Assembly (NCBI GenBank): GCA_019638525.1
Contig: JAHBTO010000003.1
Location: 496,001-560,000, forward strand
DNA length: 64,000 nucleotides
From: Ferruginibacter sp.
GTDB taxonomy: Bacteria > Bacteroidota > Bacteroidia > Chitinophagales > Chitinophagaceae
Direction of reading: 5' to 3'
Below, piece by piece: positions 8,562 to 15,236 of the stretch (position 1 is the first letter of the stretch; the number at the start of each line of letters is the position of its first letter). A model generated the notes under the pieces. It was not told the DNA's origin. It saw only the letters and a program-made list of their open reading frames with translations, and ran no database searches. The translations under genes and the position numbers were made by a program.

Positions 8562-9302
8562 GTGTTGGATAAGCAGAAAGTGATATTTAAAGATTTAGGG
8601 ATTATTGAGTATAAAAAAGCCTGGGATTACCAGGAATCCCTGTTGCAGCAAAATGTAAGCATCAAGTCGGCCTTGCGTAATGCTGCATCTATAAGCAGTA
8701 ATAATGCCGGCGCACATACCCAACAAATACCTCATACAACAAATTATTTTTTATTGTGCGAACACCCGCCGGTGTACACATTAGGTAAAAGTGGTAAAAT
8801 TGAAAATGTACTGATGAGTAATGAAGAGTTGGCTGCAAATGGTATTGCCTTTTTTAATACCAACCGTGGCGGTGATATCACTTTTCATGGCTTACAGCAA
8901 ATAGTAGGTTATCCAATACTTGACCTGGAAAATTATCAAACAGATATTGGTAAATATTTAAGAAACCTGGAAGAAGTGATTATATTATCTATTGGCGAAT
9001 ATGGTATAAAAGGCCAACGCAGCAAAGGCGAAACCGGCGTGTGGATTGATGCAGAAACAACTGGCAGGGAAAGAAAAATATGCGCCATTGGTGTACGCTG
9101 CAGCCGATGGATTACCATGCATGGCTTTGCATTAAATGTAAATACTAACCTTGATTATTTTAATAACATAATACCTTGCGGCATAAAGGGTAAACAAGTA
9201 ACATCACTGCAAAAGGAATTAGGATATTATGTTGATTACAACGAAGTAAAGGAAAAAATAAAAAAGAATTTTGAAATCGTTTTTAATTCAAATCTTATTT
9301 AA
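8562..9302 (+). CDS. lipB: octanoyl-[ACP]:protein N-octanoyltransferase LipB
   Basis: Transfers octanoate from acyl carrier protein to lipoyl domains, the first step of de novo lipoate synthesis. Signature RGGDITFHGLQQIVGYP is at residues 103-119, the family lysine in RKICAIGV at 172 and the catalytic cysteine in IIPCGI at 206. I use the GTG at 8562 because the conserved N-terminus (VIFKDLGIIEYKKAWDYQ) begins seven residues later. Residues about 31-60 are a low-complexity Ser/Asn/Ala insertion before NYFLLCEHPPVYTLG. Divergent from rluD and convergent with the next gene (1 bp apart). Confidence 0.94.
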   Translation: MLDKQKVIFKDLGIIEYKKAWDYQESLLQQNVSIKSALRNAASISSNNAGAHTQQIPHTTNYFLLCEHPPVYTLGKSGKIENVLMSNEELAANGIAFFNTNRGGDITFHGLQQIVGYPILDLENYQTDIGKYLRNLEEVIILSIGEYGIKGQRSKGETGVWIDAETTGRERKICAIGVRCSRWITMHGFALNVNTNLDYFNNIIPCGIKGKQVTSLQKELGYYVDYNEVKEKIKKNFEIVFNSNLI

Positions 9303-9303
9303 T

Positions 9304-10101
9304 TTAATCTTTTGGGATATAAAATTTATTTTTTTCAAACAGTCCCCCGTCTTCATATATTTCAAAAAAGAACCACCCTGCGTGCCTGAAATTTACTTTC
9401 TCTAAAATGAGGAAACCTTCGTTTATTTGATTTAGGTCGAACAGGTGTTTATAATTTTCATCAAAAAATTTAATAGTGTAACGGTTAGTTTTAAAATCGG
9501 GTAATACAATATTTACATTATTATCCTTATCTGTAAAAATGCGTTTGCTGGGATAGGGAATTACATCTTTCTTTTGAGGGGCCGGTTCTTCATCCTTTAC
9601 CGGTGTTACCGGCTTGGGCTTGTTATTTTTTTTACCAGGCTCTTTTGGAGCAGGCAGTGCAGGTATTTTTATAGGGCGGTTAGCTTTTTCAATACTATCC
9701 TTAATCCTGTTATTTTCATCATTAATTTTTTTTACGGCTCTTGTTAAATCAAAATTGTTGTCAATATCAGGTTTTTTCACTGTTGTAAAAATATATTCGC
9801 CCGAATCGAATACGATGAATAATTTATAAAACATCTTGGTATAGGGTGCATGTATATCCATATAACCCACAACTGCATCGGCAGGGTTGGGTACAGTAAA
9901 GATGCTTGAAAAATTCTTGCTGCTGTCGTAAGAGCGTTGTATGCTGATACTTTTTACGTTTTGTTTGTATTTGTTTTGCCAGCTAATTGAAATTTTGGAT
10001 TTATTATTTTTTACAGTAAAATCAGGCAATACATCCTGTGCTGCCAGTTTGCCGCAGTTAAAATAAAGGCCAACAAGTATTAAAAGATAAATTTTATGCA
10101 T
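9304..10101 (-). CDS. secreted protein of unknown function
   Basis: Not recognised. The ATG at 10101 is preferred because it begins a signal peptide (MHKIYLLILVGLYFN...AAQ) and leaves 11 bp to the upstream gene; the longer reading would overlap that gene. The N-terminal half (about residues 25-115) is beta-rich and resembles a fibronectin-like fold (ISISWQNKYKQNVKSISIQRS). A Lys/Pro/Asn-rich linker (about 140-190, with KEPGKKNNKPKP) precedes a C-terminal beta-rich section (about 195-265). Probably periplasmic or surface-exposed. No catalytic motif was seen. Confidence 0.75.
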   Translation of the reverse strand: MHKIYLLILVGLYFNCGKLAAQDVLPDFTVKNNKSKISISWQNKYKQNVKSISIQRSYDSSKNFSSIFTVPNPADAVVGYMDIHAPYTKMFYKLFIVFDSGEYIFTTVKKPDIDNNFDLTRAVKKINDENNRIKDSIEKANRPIKIPALPAPKEPGKKNNKPKPVTPVKDEEPAPQKKDVIPYPSKRIFTDKDNNVNIVLPDFKTNRYTIKFFDENYKHLFDLNQINEGFLILEKVNFRHAGWFFFEIYEDGGLFEKNKFYIPKD

Positions 10102-10112
10102 ACGGCACCACA

Positions 10113-11039
10113 TCAATATAATAAAGTATTTAAAGGTAAGGATATATTTCCCTGCAAGCCGCCGGTATGCAAACATAAAATTTCGCTTCCGCTTTTAAAA
10201 TAATCATTTTTTATACTGTCTATTACTGCATACATCATTTTACCAGTATAAACAAAGTCGAGAGGCAAATTGTATTTTTGCCAGCATTGGTTCATAAATT
10301 CAAAAAGAGTATCATCTCTTTTGCCATAACCACTAAAATAGTAATTGTTCAGCACCTGCAGGTTATCAATATACTCCATTTCCGGTATTAGGTATTTTAA
10401 CCTGTCATTTATATCAGTCATATTTTTTAATACGGGTACGCTTATTATTTGTTTTGATGTAGGAACAGCAGCCAATATACCAGCAAGAGTGGTAGCTGTA
10501 CCGGTAGCCATGCAAATGTGTGAATATTTTTTACAACTAAACGAGTCTAAGATGAGTGATGCGCCTTTAGCTCCCAATGGATGGTATCCGCCTTCGGGTA
10601 CGATGAGGCATTTGCCAAACAATTCTATCATTTCTTCCTGGAAACCTTTTGAATCTCTAAACTGGTATTTAAGTTTGTTTACAAAATGTAAATGCATACC
10701 ATCGGCTTCACATTGCTTTAATGTGTGTGTTGATTTTGGATGTCTTTGCCCACGTACAATACCAATACTTTTAATATTTAGTTCTTTACAGGCATATGCG
10801 GTGGCAGCAAGATGATTTGAGTAGATGCCTCCAAAGGTTAATAAGGTTCTATTATATTTTTCTTCAGCATTTTCTCCGTTTAAAACTTCTTGTAAAAAAT
10901 ATTGCAGCTTGTAAATTTTATTGCCCGATACTACGGGATGTACTTTATCTAACCTAAGTACATAAACATTTACTTCTTTTTCTTTAAATAATGGATCTTC
11001 TAATTTTTCAACAATGGGTTTCGAAATATCAAAAATCAT
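10113..11039 (-). CDS. 1-aminocyclopropane-1-carboxylate deaminase/D-cysteine desulfhydrase family PLP enzyme
   Basis: Fold-type II PLP enzyme. Starting at the ATG at 11039 (MIFDISKPIVEKL), the PLP-binding region reads VSGNKIYKLQYFLQE with candidate PLP lysine at 44, and the phosphate/cofactor loop GGIYSNHLAATAYACKE follows. The C-terminus LHTGGLQG is the usual family ending region. Such enzymes open ACC or desulfurate D-cysteine; the substrate cannot be decided here. An alternative start 30 bp upstream is possible but adds a poor extension. Same strand and 11 bp from the secreted unknown gene, so probably cotranscribed. Confidence 0.85.
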   Translation of the reverse strand: MIFDISKPIVEKLEDPLFKEKEVNVYVLRLDKVHPVVSGNKIYKLQYFLQEVLNGENAEEKYNRTLLTFGGIYSNHLAATAYACKELNIKSIGIVRGQRHPKSTHTLKQCEADGMHLHFVNKLKYQFRDSKGFQEEMIELFGKCLIVPEGGYHPLGAKGASLILDSFSCKKYSHICMATGTATTLAGILAAVPTSKQIISVPVLKNMTDINDRLKYLIPEMEYIDNLQVLNNYYFSGYGKRDDTLFEFMNQCWQKYNLPLDFVYTGKMMYAVIDSIKNDYFKSGSEILCLHTGGLQGNISLPLNTLLY

Positions 11040-11124
11040 TTTTATAAGGTATAATTTATCTGTTTGCACTAATTTAGCATTGCAAAAATCGGTAATAAAA
11101 TTTTCTTAATTAAATAAAAAATAA

Positions 11125-12024
11125 ATGAAGCCCACTCTATTAATATTAGCAGCAGGTATGGCCAGTAGATATGGCAGTATGAAACAAACAGAAGGATTTG
11201 GCCCCAGTGGCGAAACCATCATGGATTATTCTATATACGATGCTATTAGAGCTGGCTTTGATAAAGTGGTATTCATTATTAGGGAAGATTTTGCTGAAAG
11301 TTTTAAAGCTACATTTGAGCCTAAACTAAAAGGAAAAATAAAAACCGATTATGTTTACCAGGAAATGAATGCTTACCTGGGTACATTATCTGCTCCTGCA
11401 AATCGTACTAAACCCTGGGGTACAGGCCATGCGGTGCTTTGTGCAAAAGATGCCATTAATGAACCTTTTGCAGTAATAAATGCTGATGATTTTTATGGAA
11501 GGGACGCATTTATGAAGGCTGCCGATTTTTTAAAAAATAAGTGTAATGATAAAACTTATTCAATTATTGGGTACGAACTGGAGAAAACCCTGAGTGATCA
11601 TGGTTCGGTAAGTCGTGGTGTGTGCCAGGTAGATGAAAACAACAATCTTGTAAGCATAAAAGAAAGAACTAAGATTTATAAAGAGAACAATAATATTATT
11701 TATGAAGAAGAAGATGGAAAACATTTGGTATCACCCGGGGCGTGTGTATCAATGAATTTCTGGTGTTTTCATCCTTCTTTATTTAATATTACCGAAAACT
11801 TGTTTTTAGAATTTGTTAAGGAAAATATGACGAATTTAAAAGCTGAATTTTTTATACCAATAATAGCCGAAGATTTTGTAAAAAACAGGGGTGGGCATAT
11901 TAATGTTATTCCAACATCTTCAAAATGGTTTGGCGTAACTTATAAAGAGGATGCGCCGTTTGTAAAAGCCTGTGTAGATAAACTAATTGCAGATGAAGAA
12001 TATCCGGCATCACTTTGGTCATGA
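11125..12024 (+). CDS. sugar-nucleotidyltransferase-like protein
   Basis: GT-A-fold nucleotidyltransferase, 299 residues. The N-terminal nucleotide loop LAAGMASRYGSMKQTEGFGP resembles the LxxGxGxRxxxxTxxxPK signature with changes, and the metal-binding FAVINADDFYG is clear. Such enzymes activate sugar-1-phosphates with UTP, GTP or dTTP, but some Bacteroidota homologues next to sugar kinases are of unknown substrate. No neighbour points to a pathway. Transcribed alone, ending at a bidirectional terminator shared with the convergent protease gene. Confidence 0.8.
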   Translation: MKPTLLILAAGMASRYGSMKQTEGFGPSGETIMDYSIYDAIRAGFDKVVFIIREDFAESFKATFEPKLKGKIKTDYVYQEMNAYLGTLSAPANRTKPWGTGHAVLCAKDAINEPFAVINADDFYGRDAFMKAADFLKNKCNDKTYSIIGYELEKTLSDHGSVSRGVCQVDENNNLVSIKERTKIYKENNNIIYEEEDGKHLVSPGACVSMNFWCFHPSLFNITENLFLEFVKENMTNLKAEFFIPIIAEDFVKNRGGHINVIPTSSKWFGVTYKEDAPFVKACVDKLIADEEYPASLWS

Positions 12025-12069
12025 TGTTATTGGCCGGTTTAATTTCAAAATATAATTGTACATCAATAA

Positions 12070-12101
12070 AAAAAGCCTTACAGATACCTGTAAGGCTTTT
12101 T
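12070..12101. terminator. bidirectional intrinsic terminator
   Basis: Perfect 14-bp stem (12070-12083 with 12088-12101, loop ATAC) whose outer pairs form an A-run and a T-run, so it can stop transcription from both the nucleotidyltransferase gene and the convergent sigma/protease unit. Confidence 0.9.
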
Positions 12102-12118
12102 AAAAGTTTTCGGGGATT

Positions 12119-13213
12119 TTAATTTCCTACAACCATAAATACATAATCTTCCATCTTTTTTATTTGTTGTACCCTGTCTAAACCTTTTAATCCTGTATTG
12201 TTAGGTAATTTTATATTTGAAGTATCGCCATTCTTTTTTGCTGCTTCAATTAACTTGTAAATATTTTTTGATTTTGCAGCAAAAACAACTCCATCTGCCG
12301 ATGAATTTTTAGAAGTGATGATACCAATAATTTCACCATTTTTATTAAGAACAGGGCCGCCGCTGTTGCCGGGGTTTACCGATACAGAAACCTGGTATGC
12401 AGTTGAATCTCCTTCGTTGCCCGATTTGGCGCTTACATAACCTTCGCCATAAACAATTTCGTTACGGGGGTACCCCATAGTAAATATTTGCTCTCCTAAA
12501 TCTGAATTTGATTTGTTGATAGAGTAAGGCAGGTTATATACTGTTTTATAAGCAGTATCATTTATTTTTAAAACTGCCAGGTCCGATACCGGGTCTGTAT
12601 ATATTGATTCGGCAGTAAAATAATCGCCTTTGTTGTTTTCAACATAAATTGTTTTCATACGGCTTACCACGTGTGCATTAGTTACAATAAACCCTTTGCC
12701 GTCAATTAAAAAACCGGTAGCCCTGTAATTAGGATTGGTAGCGCTTTCGAGCCGGGCTTTTTCTTTAATAGTATGATCTAGCTGGGCAACTTTTTTTTCG
12801 GTTACCTGCATCTTGTCAATCAGGTAGGTAATATTTGATTTGCCAATGTTGTTGTTATAAGAACTGATTAAAGCGGTAGTAACAATAGATACTAAACCGG
12901 CTATAGAGGCAGCCACAGCAATATTGCGTTTGTATTTCTTCCACAGGAAAACAACTTTTGCTTTTCCTTTTAATTGCGATTTGTTGATGATACCTTCTTC
13001 GGCCAGTTTATTTTCAACTTCGTATAAGGAATGCTTAAAGGCTTTAATATTGGCCTGTTTATCAAGTTCGTGAAATAAAAAAGTTTGTTCCACCACCATT
13101 TGGTCAATAGCAGGGTTGTTTTTTCGTATATCCTCGAAAAACTCTTTTTCCTTTTGCGTCATTTCGCCTTTCAGGTAACGCTCTACAGTTTCTATCAGCA
13201 ATAATTCGTCCAT
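12119..13213 (-). CDS. anti-sigma-like membrane protein with periplasmic trypsin-like serine protease domain
   Basis: A 364-residue protein, start chosen at MDELLLIE (13213), 1 bp after the sigma gene stop. Residues 1-55 (VERYLKGEMTQKEKEFFE) resemble the cytoplasmic N-terminus of Bacteroidota anti-sigma proteins. A Lys-rich stretch (KKYKRN) then a helix at about 98-118 predicts N-in topology, and residues about 160-330 are an S1C/trypsin-like protease with triad His-181 (TNAHVV), Asp-211 (SDLAVL) and Ser-284 (GNSGGP). No PDZ domain is seen. It is cotranscribed with an ECF sigma factor. I infer an envelope-sensing anti-sigma factor with built-in protease; anti-sigma function is unproven. Confidence 0.82.
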   Translation of the reverse strand: MDELLLIETVERYLKGEMTQKEKEFFEDIRKNNPAIDQMVVEQTFLFHELDKQANIKAFKHSLYEVENKLAEEGIINKSQLKGKAKVVFLWKKYKRNIAVAASIAGLVSIVTTALISSYNNNIGKSNITYLIDKMQVTEKKVAQLDHTIKEKARLESATNPNYRATGFLIDGKGFIVTNAHVVSRMKTIYVENNKGDYFTAESIYTDPVSDLAVLKINDTAYKTVYNLPYSINKSNSDLGEQIFTMGYPRNEIVYGEGYVSAKSGNEGDSTAYQVSVSVNPGNSGGPVLNKNGEIIGIITSKNSSADGVVFAAKSKNIYKLIEAAKKNGDTSNIKLPNNTGLKGLDRVQQIKKMEDYVFMVVGN

Positions 13214-13214
13214 G

Positions 13215-13781
13215 TTACAATCCTTTTTTATATTGAGCAAAAAACAACTTTTTTAACCTTACCAGGCATTTATATTTCTGGGTTTTGGCATTGTCGGCAT
13301 TGGTGTATCCAAAATCAACAGCTATTTCCAGCATGTTCTTTTTTTGAATATAGTAGGCATCCAGTAAACTTTTACAAGGCTCGCCTATCTTGTTCATTGC
13401 CTCTTCCATCATAATGAAATCGGCATTATGCTTTTCATGTACTTCCAGGTCTTCCTCCACCGATACGGTTTCTTCCACATTTTCTGCCAGGCTGCCGTAG
13501 CGTTGCAATTGTTGTAATCTTTTAAGCCAAAGCCGCCTGCAAACCGAGTAGATATACGTTTTTAACTGGCAATGCAACTCAAAACTGCCTGAAATAGCTT
13601 TTTCATAAACTACTATCATTGCCTCTTGGAAGATATCCCTGGCTTCATCACTATTACCATTATTGTTAAGTATAAGTGATTGAATCATAGGATAGTTATC
13701 CCTATATATCGCCTCAATAACCTTTCGGTCGTTTAATGCCACTCCTTCCAGTAAGTGTTTGTCCTGTTCTGAATTTGTCAC
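13215..13781 (-). CDS. ECF-type RNA polymerase sigma factor
   Basis: 188-residue ECF sigma-70 factor. Region 2 covers about residues 25-95 (NSDEARDIFQEAMIVVYEKA, with LKTYIYSVCRRLWLKRL), and region 4 about 130-185 (KSLLDAYYIQKKNMLEIAVDFGYTNADNAKTQK). The helix-turn-helix part is atypical because it carries an extra Gly-Tyr-Thr-Asn segment. Start is GTG; no nearby ATG fits. It lies directly upstream of the anti-sigma-like protease gene, and its own promoter region holds one arm of the TTGGGTTAC pair, which suggests autoregulation. Confidence 0.9.
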   Translation of the reverse strand: MTNSEQDKHLLEGVALNDRKVIEAIYRDNYPMIQSLILNNNGNSDEARDIFQEAMIVVYEKAISGSFELHCQLKTYIYSVCRRLWLKRLQQLQRYGSLAENVEETVSVEEDLEVHEKHNADFIMMEEAMNKIGEPCKSLLDAYYIQKKNMLEIAVDFGYTNADNAKTQKYKCLVRLKKLFFAQYKKGL

Positions 13782-13790
13782 ACCTTATTT

Positions 13791-13822
13791 ATTAATACGT
13801 ATAATTACTTAATGTAACCCAA
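13791..13822 (-). promoter_or_regulatory. candidate ECF promoter in front of the sigma gene
   Basis: Reading the minus strand: TTGGGTTAC (13822-13814), 14 bp, then CGTATTAAT (13799-13791), ending 9 bp before the GTG start of the sigma gene. The same arrangement occurs on the other strand toward the lipoprotein gene. CGTA-type -10 boxes are usual for ECF promoters. The implied 5' leader is very short. Confidence 0.6.
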
Positions 13823-13851
13823 AACAACGAAAAAAAAAGTTTTAAAAAAAG

Positions 13852-13883
13852 TTGGGTTACCTTTTTTTAATCCCGGTATAAAT
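13852..13883 (+). promoter_or_regulatory. candidate ECF promoter in front of the small lipoprotein gene
   Basis: TTGGGTTAC at 13852-13860, 14 bp, then GGTATAAAT at 13875-13883, ending 36 bp before the ATG at 13920. Same boxes and same spacing as the divergent copy at 13822-13791, so both genes are likely read by the same sigma factor. Confidence 0.6.
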
Positions 13884-13919
13884 ATCAAATTATAATTTTA
13901 AAATTAAACAAAACACAAA

Positions 13920-14117
13920 ATGAAAAAAGTAATCTTAGCTTTAGCAATCGTGTCTGTATCTTTTGCTGCTTGTAACAATTCTGGTGAAACACCTGAACCA
14001 ACAGCTGATTCTACAAAAGTAGAAGCTCCAGTTCCTGCAACTACTGATTCAACAGCAACTGCTCCTGCAACTACTGATTCATCAGCAGCTGCAACTCCTG
14101 ATTCAACTAAGAAGTAA
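13920..14117 (+). CDS. small Ser/Thr/Ala/Pro-rich lipoprotein
   Basis: A 65-residue secreted lipoprotein of unknown function. The signal peptide MKKVILALAIVSVSFAAC ends in a lipobox with Cys-18; the mature part (about 48 residues) is disordered, with near-repeats of PATTDSTATA and PATTDSSAAA and a Lys-Lys end. It has no aromatic residue after the signal. Faces the ECF sigma operon and carries the same promoter-like element. It is followed by a strong terminator, so it is a single-gene unit. It may be an abundant envelope coat or spacer lipoprotein, but nothing in the sequence proves this. Confidence 0.8.
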   Translation: MKKVILALAIVSVSFAACNNSGETPEPTADSTKVEAPVPATTDSTATAPATTDSSAAATPDSTKK

Positions 14118-14191
14118 TCAGAACCCGGTTGTTTGATAGCTGGGTTTGAATAAGCTATAGAAGAATATAATTCTTTAGACAAGCAATCATA

Positions 14192-14223
14192 CATGCCCCG
14201 CTTTTTTAAGCGGGGCATTTTTT
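14192..14223 (+). terminator. intrinsic terminator of the small lipoprotein gene
   Basis: GC-rich stem ATGCCCCGCTT / AAGCGGGGCAT (14192-14202 with 14207-14217, loop of four T) followed by a T-run to 14223. The T-run also supplies the -33 TTTG of the next promoter. Confidence 0.92.
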
Positions 14224-14251
14224 GTAGAATTAAATTGTTTACCTATTTTTG
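14221..14251 (+). promoter_or_regulatory. candidate promoter of the aromatic amino acid operon
   Basis: TTTG at 14221-14224, 19 bp spacer, TATTTTTG at 14244-14251: an exact match to the Bacteroidota TTTG-N19-TAnnTTTG consensus. Predicted transcription start is a few bases before the leader peptide ATG at 14260. Confidence 0.65.
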
Positions 14252-14259
14252 ATTTTCAA

Positions 14260-14340
14260 ATGACAAACAAAAGCGCAAATACCTGGTTTTATTTTAGCTA
14301 TTATTTTAGTAATAGACCGGGAGCCTTTGTTATAAACTGA
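14260..14340 (+). CDS. aromatic-codon leader peptide of an attenuator
   Basis: A 26-codon reading frame (ATG 14260, TGA 14338) lying between the promoter and the terminator in front of pheA. Codons 9-16 read Trp-Phe-Tyr-Phe-Ser-Tyr-Tyr-Phe, so seven of eight consecutive codons specify aromatic amino acids, the end products of the operon downstream. This is the classical arrangement of a ribosome-mediated attenuator: ribosomes stalled for charged Trp, Phe or Tyr tRNA would leave downstream RNA free. The segment ACCGGG (14316-14321, inside the leader) can pair with CCCGGT in the 5' arm of the terminator (14370-14375), a possible antiterminator. Function is inferred from sequence only. Confidence 0.85.
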   Translation: MTNKSANTWFYFSYYFSNRPGAFVIN

Positions 14341-14366
14341 AACAAAACAAACTAATATAAAAAGTG

Positions 14367-14400
14367 TCCCCCGGTATAAAAAGCCGGGGGATTTTTGTTT
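14367..14400 (+). terminator. attenuator terminator upstream of pheA
   Basis: Stem TCCCCCGG (14367-14374) with CCGGGGGA (14384-14391), then a T-rich tract to 14400, only 3 bp before the pheA ATG. Its place after a leader peptide and before a biosynthetic operon, with no gene to terminate upstream, marks it as a regulatory terminator. It also occupies the pheA ribosome-binding region. Confidence 0.88.
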
Positions 14401-14403
14401 AAT

Positions 14404-15234
14404 ATGAAAAGAAAAGTCTCCATCCAGGGTTTCGAAGGCTGCTTTCACCAGGTAGCTGCCCGCCAGTATTATGGAAAAGATACGGAAGTAACCTGCTGTT
14501 CTACTTTTAAAGAAGTAATCAAAAACACTGTTCATGATAAGCAATCGCATGGCGGTATAATGGCTATTGAAAATTCAATTGCCGGAAGCATACTGCCTAA
14601 CTACAACCTTATTTTAAAAAACCAGGTGAAGATTGTTGGCGAAGTTTACCTCGATATCAAACAGCACCTGTTAGTTAATCCCGGTGTTAAACTTGAAGAC
14701 ATCAGGGAAGTACATTCGCACCACATGGCTATTCAGCAATGCTTTGGTTTTTTAGATAAGTTTAACTGGAAGCTGGTAGAAACAGAAGATACTGCACTGA
14801 GTGCAAAAAATATTCATCAGCATAAAAACAAACATGCAGCTGCCATTGCCGGCAAACTTGCCGCCGAATTGTTTAACCTTCATATTATCGCTCCCAATAT
14901 TCATACGCTTAAAAATAATTACACCCGTTTTTTAGTGCTTACCCATAAGGATATAGCAAATGATATATCCGGGGCTGATAAGGCTTCGGTAAATTTTGTA
15001 ACAAACCACCAAAAAGGAAGCCTTGCAAAAGTACTTGGTAAAATTGCAGATGCAGATATAAACCTATCCAAATTACAATCTATGCCCATACCCGGAAGCA
15101 ATTTCAAATATTCTTTTCATGCCGATATGGAATTTGATTCAACCGGGCAGTTTAATGCTCTTATTGATAATTTAAAAAGTTGTACAGAAGAATTGACAGT
15201 ACTGGGTGTTTATAAAAACGGAAAACTAAATTAA
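14404..15234 (+). CDS. pheA: prephenate dehydratase
   Basis: Converts prephenate to phenylpyruvate for phenylalanine synthesis. The 276-residue monofunctional enzyme begins at the ATG directly after the attenuator terminator. Catalytic dehydratase domain covers about residues 4-180 with GFEGCFHQVAA, AIENSIAGS and the family NYTRFLVL (Thr-Arg-Phe at 174-176); an ACT regulatory domain follows (about 195-274: KGSLAKVLGKIADADINLSKLQSMP), normally binding phenylalanine for feedback control. No chorismate mutase domain is attached; that activity is on the DAHP synthase in the same operon. Confidence 0.93.
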   Translation: MKRKVSIQGFEGCFHQVAARQYYGKDTEVTCCSTFKEVIKNTVHDKQSHGGIMAIENSIAGSILPNYNLILKNQVKIVGEVYLDIKQHLLVNPGVKLEDIREVHSHHMAIQQCFGFLDKFNWKLVETEDTALSAKNIHQHKNKHAAAIAGKLAAELFNLHIIAPNIHTLKNNYTRFLVLTHKDIANDISGADKASVNFVTNHQKGSLAKVLGKIADADINLSKLQSMPIPGSNFKYSFHADMEFDSTGQFNALIDNLKSCTEELTVLGVYKNGKLN

Positions 15235-15236
15235 AA

